The notes beneath the pieces are model-generated. The model saw nothing but the letters and a program-made list of their open reading frames with translations. It searched no databases and was not told the origin of the DNA. Shown here piece by piece: positions 9,105 through 16,922 of a stretch of DNA of 64,000 nt. Numbering within the stretch: the stretch's first letter is position 1; each line of letters starts with the position of its first letter. A program made the translations under genes and the position numbers. The DNA is from Cytophagales bacterium (GTDB lineage Bacteria > Bacteroidota > Bacteroidia > Cytophagales > Bernardetiaceae), in assembly GCA_004293815.1 (NCBI GenBank), contig RDZD01000013.1, positions 1-64,000 of the forward strand. The letters run 5' to 3'.

Positions 9105-10049
9105 TTAAGACGCTACGTAAAACGAAAAATACCTAAAGAAGTAACTTGGACTATCTTTATTTGGTGTTTCAGTATCGCGTTTTTGGTTGTTGTCGTTAAT
9201 GTATATTCTGAAATATAAGGTCTTGTCTTTGGGCAAAATGCTTGTGTTTATGAGTGCAAACCAACCCTCAAAACCTACAGGACCAAAATACTCACAAGTA
9301 ATTTCGCGTGCAGAACTGAAATCAAGCGCGTCTTCAGATATTTCTATGCGACACCTAGATAAGTCTCTAATGGCGGTGCTGTCATCTTGCGCAGCAAAGA
9401 AGAGCTTATACTTCTTATTGTTTTCTAAGCGGAAAGCCCCGTATGAATCTATGCGGTTGTCTGTGTCTGAAACGCTCTTTGACAAATCTTCTGTCAAACA
9501 GAAATAATACCATAAAGAGGCTTTGCGGTTAGGGTAGAGATTTACATTCCCAAACATATCGGGCGCACCCCTGTCTATCCAGGTTTTAACGGCATTGATG
9601 TACTTGTCTTCAAGAGGTTTTCCAATATTGTCCTGCGGCATCCTGTCGTTGGTATTCACAAAGCAGCAGTTTGTGATTCTTTCATAAAGCACAGACTTTT
9701 TGGAGTCGTAAGGCACTACACGGAAAGAAAAACTCTTGGCAGCATTATTTTTGGTAATTGGGTGAAAAACCAGCGTGCTGTACGAACTTTGAACCGTGCG
9801 AAAGTCTGGCTCAAATGCTCCATCATGGCAGGCTGGTACAGCACAGCGATTTTTGAAGAGCGTTTGGTGCAAACCTTCAATGGTGTTGGGGTCGAGCAAC
9901 TCTGGCGGCACAGGGATTGTGTCGGAGTAATCTATTTTCAGAAAAGGATTTTCTGGTACATCGCCGCCTATTTCTTTGGTACAAGAAAATCCTAAGAAGC
10001 ACGCAAAGGCACAGCCAATAAGTGTTAGAGCTAAAAGTTTATGTTTCAT
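9105..10049 (-). CDS. Lipoprotein with a cytochrome-like CX4CH motif
   Basis: The product has 314 residues. The ATG at 10049 begins a lipoprotein signal peptide with lipobox LGFSC (Cys23); an upstream in-frame ATG at 10079 is less likely. Near the N-terminus is the segment LFKNRCAVPACHDG, where Cys69, Cys74 and His75 form CX4CH. This resembles the heme site of cytochrome-c-like domains but has four residues between the cysteines, where the canonical motif has two. Downstream text such as DRMPQDN and VKTWIDRGAPDMFG matches the ends of such domains in planctomycete- and Bacteroidota-type proteins. The C-terminal half is probably a beta-sandwich. Whether it binds heme is uncertain. Confidence 0.7.
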   Translation of the reverse strand: MKHKLLALTLIGCAFACFLGFSCTKEIGGDVPENPFLKIDYSDTIPVPPELLDPNTIEGLHQTLFKNRCAVPACHDGAFEPDFRTVQSSYSTLVFHPITKNNAAKSFSFRVVPYDSKKSVLYERITNCCFVNTNDRMPQDNIGKPLEDKYINAVKTWIDRGAPDMFGNVNLYPNRKASLWYYFCLTEDLSKSVSDTDNRIDSYGAFRLENNKKYKLFFAAQDDSTAIRDLSRCRIEISEDALDFSSAREITCEYFGPVGFEGWFALINTSILPKDKTLYFRIYINDNNQKRDTETPNKDSPSYFFRYFSFYVAS

Positions 10050-10187
10050 CGTTGCCTCTATTTTATCTTGAGTATTCAAAAAACTACAGTTGAAAACCTG
10101 TTTCTATTCAAACGCAAGAAACTCATTTTTGGGTACAAACACAAGCCAGAAAATAAAACAGTTATCTAAATTTTTTGGGCAAAATAG

Positions 10188-10231
10188 TTAAGCCTTCTGC
10201 TGAAGCGGGTGTTTCGTCGCAGAAGGCTTAA
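10188..10231 (-). terminator. Terminator of menB
   Basis: TTAAGCCTTCTGC (10188-10200) and GCAGAAGGCTTAA (10219-10231) form a perfect 13-base stem with an 18-base loop, 18 bases beyond the menB stop. The minus strand continues with a weak T-rich stretch. Confidence 0.75.
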
Positions 10232-10248
10232 ATAGTTGAGGTTTTGAA

Positions 10249-11115
10249 CTATGGAAATTTTGGAAACTTAGAAAAATCGGGTTTTCGTTTTTCCAAAAAT
10301 GCATTTTTCCCTTCTCGCGCTTCGTCCGACAGGTAATAAAGCAACGTGGCGTTGCCTGCCAACTCTTGTATGCCAATTTGACCATCTAGCTCTGCATTGA
10401 AAGCGCATTTGAGCATTCGGAGTGCCAAGGGAGACTTCTCAAGTATTTTTTTACACCATTGCACGGTAGTTTCTTCTAATTTATCCAAAGGCACTACTTT
10501 GTTTACTAAGCCCATTTGTAGGGCATCTTGTGCGTCATACTGCTCGCATAGATACCATATCTCGCGGGCTTTTTTCTGCCCCACATGACGCGCCAAAAAT
10601 GAGGAGCCTAAGCCACCATCAAAACTCCCTACCATAGGGCCAGTTTGCCCAAAACGTGCGTTCTCGGCGGCTATCGTCAAGTCGCAAATGACGTGTAAAA
10701 CATGACCGCCGCCAATAGCCCAGCCAGCCACCATAGCAATAACAGGTTTAGGAATGGAACGTATGAGCTTCTGCAAATCCAAAACGTTGAGTCTTGGCAC
10801 ACCGTCGTCACCCACATAACCGCCTTCACCGCGTACACTCTGGTCGCCGCCGCTGCAAAAAGCCCTTCCCCCTTCCCCTGTGAGGACAATTACCCCAATA
10901 CGATCATCATAACGACACATATTGAAAGCATCTATCAGCTCCATGACTGTGAGAGGCGTAAAAGCATTGTGCATGGCAGGCCGGTTGATGCTCACTCGCC
11001 CAATGCCTTCATAGTGTTGGAATAAAATTTCTTTATACTTTTTGACAGTTTGCCAAGGCAGTTTGCTCACAAACTCTGGTGCAGGAGCTGTTTTGGGGTT
11101 TTTCTGTTTTGCCAT
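10249..11115 (-). CDS. menB: 1,4-dihydroxy-2-naphthoyl-CoA synthase
   Basis: The 288-residue crotonase-fold enzyme closes the second ring of the naphthoquinone in menaquinone synthesis, converting o-succinylbenzoyl-CoA to 1,4-dihydroxy-2-naphthoyl-CoA. Diagnostic segments are [55 protein letters not shown] and [19 protein letters not shown], all typical of MenB. The ATG at 11115 is preferred over 11205 because a TATATTTG box lies at 11184-11191 and MenB homologues start here. No other men genes are nearby. The product supplies the quinone used by the complex I subunits encoded elsewhere in the window. Confidence 0.96.
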   Translation of the reverse strand: MAKQKNPKTAPAPEFVSKLPWQTVKKYKEILFQHYEGIGRVSINRPAMHNAFTPLTVMELIDAFNMCRYDDRIGVIVLTGEGGRAFCSGGDQSVRGEGGYVGDDGVPRLNVLDLQKLIRSIPKPVIAMVAGWAIGGGHVLHVICDLTIAAENARFGQTGPMVGSFDGGLGSSFLARHVGQKKAREIWYLCEQYDAQDALQMGLVNKVVPLDKLEETTVQWCKKILEKSPLALRMLKCAFNAELDGQIGIQELAGNATLLYYLSDEAREGKNAFLEKRKPDFSKFPKFP

Positions 11116-11183
11116 AAATCTAAAACTAAATGAAGTTGAAAGCCAACCAAGAATTGGAGTGATAAAAACATGTAATCTAGCTA

Positions 11184-11191
11184 CAAATATA
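11184..11191 (-). promoter_or_regulatory. Promoter -7 box for menB
   Basis: The minus strand reads TATATTTG (TAnnTTTG consensus), about 70 bases before the ATG at 11115. Confidence 0.45.
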
Positions 11192-11236
11192 CAAATCTCA
11201 TGCACATTTTAACTAGCTGCTCCTCAAAATAAACAG

Positions 11237-12109
11237 CTAAATAGCCATTGGTACATCCATGAGCAAGATTTCTAGCTGAGAGTTGGCTTTGACCTCAATT
11301 TTATCTGTGTTCCAAACGCCGAGTCCGTCGCGTGCCTCCAATTCAATGCCGTTGATGGTAGCTGTGCCGCTTAGCACAAAGGCATAAACTCCATTACCAG
11401 ACTTTTTGATCTGATAATCAGACGATTTGCCTGGCTCAAAATCAGCCAAATGAAACCACGCATCTTGGTGTATCCAAACTCCCGCATCATTGGGGCTAGG
11501 CGAAAGAATTTGCTGAAATGTATTCACACGTTCTTCAGCATTCAGCTTAATTTGGTCATATCGCGGTGTCACATTGCGCTTGTTTGGAATAATCCATATC
11601 TGTAAAAACTTGGCTTCTTCTTTCGTATTTTTATTTTTTTCGCTGTGTGAAATGCCTGTTCCAGCACTCATGACTTGTATCTCTCCTTTTGAAATGACAG
11701 CCACATTGCCCATGCTGTCTTTATGCTCTAGCGCACCAGAAAGCGGGATACTCACAATTTCCATGTTGTCGTGGGGGTGTGTGCCAAAGCCCGCGCCACC
11801 CGCTATACGGTCGTCGTTCAGTACACGCAATACCCCAAAGTGCATTTGCTCGGGATTATAATAACTTGCAAAACTAAAACTGTGGTAGCTCTCGAGCCAA
11901 CCGTGGTTAGCGTAGCCGCGTTTGGCAGCCTTATGAAGAACAATATTAGCCATGACTTGAGGGTTTGAAGTAGGTAAATGATTGAATCCGAGTATTTCTA
12001 AAGGTTTTATTTCATCTATGTTGTTGTTCAAAATAGAGGCTGCGGCTGGGCCAGAGGCAAAAATTCCTGAGCCTAAAATGCCATATTTTAAGAAGTCCTT
12101 TCTGTCCAT
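11237..12109 (-). CDS. Pirin-family protein with an export-like N-terminus
   Basis: The 290-residue protein has the two-cupin pirin fold. Landmarks are the metal-site segment GFGTHPHDNMEIVS, then GEIQVMSAGTGISHSE and LQIWIIPNKRN. Pirins bind iron, and some have quercetinase activity. The start at 12109 gives MDRKDFLKYGILGSGIFASG followed by PAAASIL, which looks like a Tat-type signal peptide with RK in place of RR. Export or anchoring is therefore possible, although most pirins are cytoplasmic. The frame is open further upstream but has no pirin-like sequence there. Neighbours are menB downstream and an M14 peptidase upstream, with no obvious joint function. Confidence 0.88.
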   Translation of the reverse strand: MDRKDFLKYGILGSGIFASGPAAASILNNNIDEIKPLEILGFNHLPTSNPQVMANIVLHKAAKRGYANHGWLESYHSFSFASYYNPEQMHFGVLRVLNDDRIAGGAGFGTHPHDNMEIVSIPLSGALEHKDSMGNVAVISKGEIQVMSAGTGISHSEKNKNTKEEAKFLQIWIIPNKRNVTPRYDQIKLNAEERVNTFQQILSPSPNDAGVWIHQDAWFHLADFEPGKSSDYQIKKSGNGVYAFVLSGTATINGIELEARDGLGVWNTDKIEVKANSQLEILLMDVPMAI

Positions 12110-12281
12110 TTTTTGTTTAATTGAGTGATTAAAACAATCCCGATTCATTATAATCTGAATACAAAATTCAGGATTGGACAGCTCATTTACAATAATGTAG
12201 GTTAAGATTTGAAGGCTGCTAAGGCTTATGATATTTTTCAAAAAGCCTAATAACCTTCTGGACGAAATAGTCTGCCTGCTT

Positions 12282-14042
12282 TTAGTACTCTACCCTAAAC
12301 ACAGGGTAGCGATTATGCGACTTTTCGTAATAAATAGAGTTGCGATAAATGAAGTCTAATTGCTTGAGTGGATCTTGCGCTAAAGCAGGGTCTTTCTTTT
12401 TTTGTTTTTCTAGTAAGTTTCTAAGTTTGTTGTTTTCTACAAGCAATTTTTCGGCAATGTCCTCAAAAACATAATCAGAGAAGCCCTCTTTTTGTTGAAG
12501 AATGCTATCAAAAAAATTCCAATTAAAGAAAGAGTCTGTTGCGCTAGGCTCTAGAGTTTCTACCACATACCGAACCGCATCTTGGTCTGTTGGAATAATG
12601 ATATCGCCTTTCTTAAAAAGAATTTTTTGTTTTTCGCTTCTCACTTTGGTTTGGTAGTGTAGATAATGTCCTTCGTAAGGCTGCTGGACGGTTTTATAAT
12701 CTGTTATATAGTAAGAAGTAACATTCAACACGCTGTCCTTTTCTAGGTACTCAATTTTTACTCGATTGATTTCCAAAAGCTCTATCAGTTTGGTCCAAGA
12801 AGCACTCACAATATAAGACTTAGGTCTGATGACCACCTCAGAGGGCACGTAGCGGTTATAAAAAGGTATCTTCTTTGCAAAAGGCTTCGTATGGTTATAA
12901 AAAAGCCTTTCTTTGCCTGTAATAGCACTTTTTTTGTACTGCCCTTCATAGCCTAAAAAAGTAATTTCTTCAAATCCTTTGGGGTCGTTTTGCCATGATA
13001 TGGGTAGTTTCTGCGCTTTTCGAAGGGTGTCTCTGTCTGCGGAGCGAGCCTCACGCAATATGCTGCTGTGCAGAGAAGCCCACAACACCGATTCCTGCAA
13101 AAGAGCATAAGTGGCCTCCACACGTTGTTTGAATGGCTTGAGCATGTGGGACTCCAAAACAAGCCCCATGGTCTGAAAAAGAGCTGCATAGCCACTAGAG
13201 TAACGAGGAGTTTCCAGAAACTGTGTCATGCCCTTATCAGGTGTTGTGCCCCATACGTTCACATAAGGACACATCTGGAAGCCCTTTTCAGCCATATTGC
13301 GATTAATAAATGGCGCAAAGCTATTTCGCGCTATCCTTGACAACTGGCCGCCAAGTTTGTCTTCTTGAGTCAGCAAATAAGTCATTACATGCTGGTAATC
13401 AGCTCCGTTGGTGACATGTGGTTCTAAATAAAGATCTGGCTTCCATGTGTGAAAGATTTCAAAAAAAGTACGTGCGTTTTTTGAATCTGCTTTTATAAAA
13501 TCCCTGTTAAGATCTAAGTTAAGCGCATTTCCTCTGAAGCCATAACTAAGAGGCCCAATTTGGTTGGCGCGGCTATGCGAGTTGCGATTGAGTGTGCCGT
13601 CTACATTATAAAAAGGTATACAGATGACCACTACTTTTTGCAGCATTTCTTCATACTCTGGCTTGGAGAGATAGTCGCGAAAGAGCAGCATAGAAGCATC
13701 TACTCCGTCTGGTTCTCCTGGATGTATGTTGTTGTTTATCAAAATAATAGTTTTACCAAGTGCCCTCAGTTCGGCAGGGTCAAACAGGCCTGTTACAGAT
13801 AATACGGCCAAGAGCAAAGGATAACCAGAGTCAGTATATCCTAGCTCAATAAACTTGAGTTTGCTTGAGTGCTGATTGGCCAAGGAATCAAAAAAAGCAA
13901 TTCCCTCTTCATAAGTGGCTGTTTCTAGTCCTTGGCTGCGCTCAAAAGCGGTAGTCAATTTGCTTTGAGACCAAACAGGCTGCACAGCCATTATCCAACC
14001 CAAAAAAATCAGAAAAGAAAGGGCTTTAGAAACAAAAGGCAT
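12282..14042 (-). CDS. Secreted M14-family zinc carboxypeptidase
   Basis: The 586-residue protein has a signal peptide (MPFVSKALSFLIFLGWIMAV, cleavage after VWSQ). The zinc-binding HxxE motif lies in NNNIHPGEPDG (His107, Glu110), and the third ligand is probably the His in YLEPHVTNGADYQ. The likely catalytic Glu is in LVLESHMLKP. The N-terminal 330 residues hold the peptidase domain. The remaining 250 are a Bacteroidota-type C-terminal extension, probably beta-rich. It should cleave C-terminal residues from peptides in the periplasm or outside the cell. The specificity is unknown. Confidence 0.9.
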   Translation of the reverse strand: MPFVSKALSFLIFLGWIMAVQPVWSQSKLTTAFERSQGLETATYEEGIAFFDSLANQHSSKLKFIELGYTDSGYPLLLAVLSVTGLFDPAELRALGKTIILINNNIHPGEPDGVDASMLLFRDYLSKPEYEEMLQKVVVICIPFYNVDGTLNRNSHSRANQIGPLSYGFRGNALNLDLNRDFIKADSKNARTFFEIFHTWKPDLYLEPHVTNGADYQHVMTYLLTQEDKLGGQLSRIARNSFAPFINRNMAEKGFQMCPYVNVWGTTPDKGMTQFLETPRYSSGYAALFQTMGLVLESHMLKPFKQRVEATYALLQESVLWASLHSSILREARSADRDTLRKAQKLPISWQNDPKGFEEITFLGYEGQYKKSAITGKERLFYNHTKPFAKKIPFYNRYVPSEVVIRPKSYIVSASWTKLIELLEINRVKIEYLEKDSVLNVTSYYITDYKTVQQPYEGHYLHYQTKVRSEKQKILFKKGDIIIPTDQDAVRYVVETLEPSATDSFFNWNFFDSILQQKEGFSDYVFEDIAEKLLVENNKLRNLLEKQKKKDPALAQDPLKQLDFIYRNSIYYEKSHNRYPVFRVEY

Positions 14043-14119
14043 GGGTGGGTAAAATTTTCGGGTAGGTAAACTTGGATGTGCGTACTTGCTGCATTTGAAG
14101 ACGAAGCCTGAAAAGTGGC

Positions 14120-14127
14120 CAAAGATA
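14120..14127 (-). promoter_or_regulatory. Promoter -7 box for the M14 peptidase gene
   Basis: The minus strand reads TATCTTTG, about 78 bases before the ATG at 14042. The divergent maoC-like gene has its own box 46 bases away. Confidence 0.4.
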
Positions 14128-14172
14128 GAATAAATTTATTGTTTTGGTAACGCATGAGTGATTAAAAATGAC

Positions 14173-14180
14173 TAAATTTG
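14173..14180 (+). promoter_or_regulatory. Promoter -7 box for the MaoC-family gene
   Basis: TAAATTTG matches TAnnTTTG. It lies just inside the open frame that begins at 14168, so translation is more likely to begin at the ATG at 14258. Confidence 0.4.
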
Positions 14181-14257
14181 GGCTTCAAATCTGCTCAAAA
14201 AACGGCAAGTATTTGACTATCAGTACTTTGTGTTATTTTAATTATTCAAAACCCATT

Positions 14258-14686
14258 ATGAAAGAACAACTTTCAGAACAACTGATTGAGGTAGGTGATG
14301 TTTTCGAGCATAGCTTTAGCTTTGATCAAGAACAAATCAATCTTTTTGCAGAAGTAAGCGGCGACAACAACCCCATTCACTTGGACTCAAACTACGCCGC
14401 TCAAACTGTGTTTAAAAAGCCAATTATTCATGGCTTTTTGGGGGGGAGTGTTTTTTCTAAAGTTCTAGGTACGCTATTTCCAGGCGAGGGCACTATTTAT
14501 CTCAAACAAGATATGAGATTTACGCGCCCTATGTATGTAGGCAGCACTTATCAAGCTGTTCTAGAAGTGGTGGAAGTAAATCGTGAAAAAAGCACTGCTC
14601 TGCTTAAAACACGTATTCTCGATGTGGAAACTGGAAAATCTACTATTGAAGGCGAAGCATTGGTTATGAACAAAAAAAGGCTTTAA
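14258..14686 (+). CDS. MaoC-family (R)-specific enoyl-CoA hydratase-like protein
   Basis: The 142-residue hotdog-fold protein shows the hydratase motif FAEVSGDNNPIHLD, with catalytic Asp36 and His41, followed by PIIHGFLGGSVFSKVLG. Family members hydrate (2E)-enoyl-CoA or related acyl thioesters to (R)-3-hydroxyacyl thioesters. In this organism it could serve fatty-acid metabolism. The start at 14258 gives MKEQLSEQLIEVGDVF, which fits the family; the longer frame from 14168 adds unlikely sequence over a promoter box. A hairpin terminator follows. Confidence 0.88.
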   Translation: MKEQLSEQLIEVGDVFEHSFSFDQEQINLFAEVSGDNNPIHLDSNYAAQTVFKKPIIHGFLGGSVFSKVLGTLFPGEGTIYLKQDMRFTRPMYVGSTYQAVLEVVEVNREKSTALLKTRILDVETGKSTIEGEALVMNKKRL

Positions 14687-14716
14687 TTTGTCAAAATAAA
14701 TCTTTATAATACAACT

Positions 14717-14749
14717 AAAGCACTTTGAGATTTGTTCTTGAAGTGCTTT
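14717..14749 (+). terminator. Terminator after the MaoC-family gene
   Basis: AAAGCACTT (14717-14725) pairs with AAGTGCTTT (14741-14749) across a 15-base loop, followed by a short ATTTG. Confidence 0.6.
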
Positions 14750-14780
14750 ATTTGTGATGGAATAAACCAAATTTTTGACT

Positions 14781-15728
14781 ATGCCTGCAACTTTTGAAGA
14801 ACTTGTAAATGAGCTGGCTTATTTTGCCATTGTTTTTATTGTGGTTGAAGTTTATTTGACTGTTAATAAACTCTGGAAACGCAAGCATGAACGCGTGGTA
14901 GCTGAAAGTATTTCGCTTACCGCCCGTTTTGTCAGTTTGTTTCCCATGACGGTATTTACCATTCATGCCTATACCACAGATAACTGGCAAAACTTCACTT
15001 ACAATGGCTTAATCGTTTTTTTGATACTTGTACACATTTCTGTCGGGAGTGGTTTCTGGGTTGCAGGGCAGCAGCGCAAAAGCTTCTGGAAACTTGTCAA
15101 ACAGTCCTTAAGCATGGAACAAAAAGAAGTTGGCGATTTGGCCAAATCTTTTTTTAGACCCTCACAAGCCGATAAACTTTTGTCTATTTTAGAACAAGTG
15201 GCTTTTATAGACAATGATTTGGATGATAAGGAAATACAGTTTATCAATTCTTTTGCTAAACATTGGAACATAGATATTGACTGGAAAAGCGTCAGTCTTT
15301 CTATGTCAAATACAAGTATTAATTTTGATTCTCTGCGCAAAGCTATGACGGACTATTTGTCCACTTCGCCCCCACAGGCGCAGGTGCTGCAGTTTATAGA
15401 TGTGCTCACAATGTTAGTGAATATTGATGGCAATATAGCTGATAATGAAGCTTTTATGTTAGAAGAATTGACTGGCTTGGCACACAGCTATACCCAGCAA
15501 AAAGTGAATACCACTTCGTTTTATGTGGCCATTATTCCGCAAAATAAAGCCCAAGAAGATGCCGTGTTGGTGCTAACGCCGCCGTTACGCAAAAATGAAG
15601 CACCAGGCGGTTATGCGTATGTGGCAGGCCCTTTCTACTCACAACGCTATGCAGACATTGTAGCGGATGAGTACCGTACTTTTAATCTGTTTAGTGCCAC
15701 ACTTCGCGAAGATCAGCTCAAAATATAA
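14781..15728 (+). CDS. Membrane protein with a TerB-like domain
   Basis: The 315-residue protein starts at the ATG at 14781; a TTG two codons earlier is less likely. Three hydrophobic segments lie in the first 110 residues: YFAIVFIVVEVYL, a segment ending in SLFPMTVFTIHAY, and GLIVFLILVHISVG. The central region has two acidic helix pairs, VAFIDNDLDDKEIQFINSFA and LVNIDGNIADNEAFMLEEL. Both resemble the D-G-x-xxxxE pattern of TerB/DjlA-type domains, which may bind metal. The C-terminal 60 residues are a small domain of unknown type. The role is unknown. It is followed after 6 bases by a glycosyltransferase, so the two are probably one operon. Confidence 0.65.
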   Translation: MPATFEELVNELAYFAIVFIVVEVYLTVNKLWKRKHERVVAESISLTARFVSLFPMTVFTIHAYTTDNWQNFTYNGLIVFLILVHISVGSGFWVAGQQRKSFWKLVKQSLSMEQKEVGDLAKSFFRPSQADKLLSILEQVAFIDNDLDDKEIQFINSFAKHWNIDIDWKSVSLSMSNTSINFDSLRKAMTDYLSTSPPQAQVLQFIDVLTMLVNIDGNIADNEAFMLEELTGLAHSYTQQKVNTTSFYVAIIPQNKAQEDAVLVLTPPLRKNEAPGGYAYVAGPFYSQRYADIVADEYRTFNLFSATLREDQLKI

Positions 15729-15734
15729 AAGCTT

Positions 15735-16688
15735 ATGAGCTTGTTTACAGTTATTTGTCTTTGTTATAACCACGAGCTATATGTAGAACAAGCACTACAC
15801 TCTATTTTTGCACAAACACACCGCCCACTTCAAGTTCTTATTGCAGATGATGCCAGCCAAGATAATAGTGTGGAACTTATCAAGGGATTTTTACGGCAAC
15901 ATCAAGATTCTCAAATAGTTGTTCAGTTTATAGAAAATACTCATAACTTAGGCAATTGTCAGTCTTTTAATCAACTACTCGCATTGGCTGAAGGCAAGTA
16001 TCTTTTAGATTTTTCTGCTGATGATGTGCTTTATCCTCATGCGGTGTCTGCATGTGTTACATTTTTTGAGAACCAGCCGTGCAATGTGGGAGCTATTTAT
16101 GCCAATGCCGAACTGATTAATGCTGAAGGTAAATTTTTAGGGCACTACTACCCGCCTAGTCAAATACAACCTTCTGGCGCACTCTATGGGCGATTGTTGC
16201 GGGCAGGAGGTTTGGTTTGCACAGTCAGCATGGTATTTAGACGAGATTTGATGCAGGAGCTAAGAGGTTATAACCCTGCTTTGTTTTACGAGGATTATGA
16301 TTTTATGCTTCGCCTCGCCCAAAGGGCAGATTTGGCGTATTTTCAAGCCACAACTATTAGATACAGACAACATCATCAGTCGCTGTCTAAACAATTTTAT
16401 GATCCTCATAAGAATCAAAGACTTTTGGAGAGCACTCTAGAAACCTTGAAACAACAAGCAGCTTATTGCATAAAAAATGGGTTTCTGGAAGATTTTAAGC
16501 AGTCTTTGCGTTTTCATTTTCGATTTTGTCTCTACACTGCCCAGCCTCATTTGGCCTCTCAATTTCGTCAACTACATCAAACATATTGCGGCAGGATATC
16601 TATTTTTGAAAATATTTTATGTCTACTCTATCGTGTCAAGTTTCCTCTAGCTTTGTTCTATAAACTATACAGAGGGCTTAGATTGTAA
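15735..16688 (+). CDS. Family 2 glycosyltransferase
   Basis: The 317-residue protein has the GT2 N-terminal half in order: FTVICLCYNHELYVEQAL, LQVLIADDASQDNS, and the metal-binding FSADDVLY. A later segment, YEDYDFMLRLAQ, supplies the conserved ED pair. It should transfer sugars in surface glycan synthesis; the specificity is not readable. No membrane segment is evident. Its 6-base spacing from the TerB-like membrane protein suggests coupling of the two. Confidence 0.88.
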   Translation: MSLFTVICLCYNHELYVEQALHSIFAQTHRPLQVLIADDASQDNSVELIKGFLRQHQDSQIVVQFIENTHNLGNCQSFNQLLALAEGKYLLDFSADDVLYPHAVSACVTFFENQPCNVGAIYANAELINAEGKFLGHYYPPSQIQPSGALYGRLLRAGGLVCTVSMVFRRDLMQELRGYNPALFYEDYDFMLRLAQRADLAYFQATTIRYRQHHQSLSKQFYDPHKNQRLLESTLETLKQQAAYCIKNGFLEDFKQSLRFHFRFCLYTAQPHLASQFRQLHQTYCGRISIFENILCLLYRVKFPLALFYKLYRGLRL

Positions 16689-16922
16689 ACAAGTTGTGTA
16701 AGAATTTCCGAATGATTAAGAGCAGGAAGGCTTCATGGCAACGCTAAAAAATTCTCAATGACAATTTTGGCCTTAAGTCTTAGGTAGTCAATTTTTTTAT
16801 AGCTAACTTTGGAACAAATTTTTAAAAAGTGCTGTTAAAAACCCGATTTCTAGGCTTTTTGCTTTTGAATGTTCTGTTGTAGCCAAACGTGATACCATTT
16901 TGTAAGATTTCTAGTTAAATTT

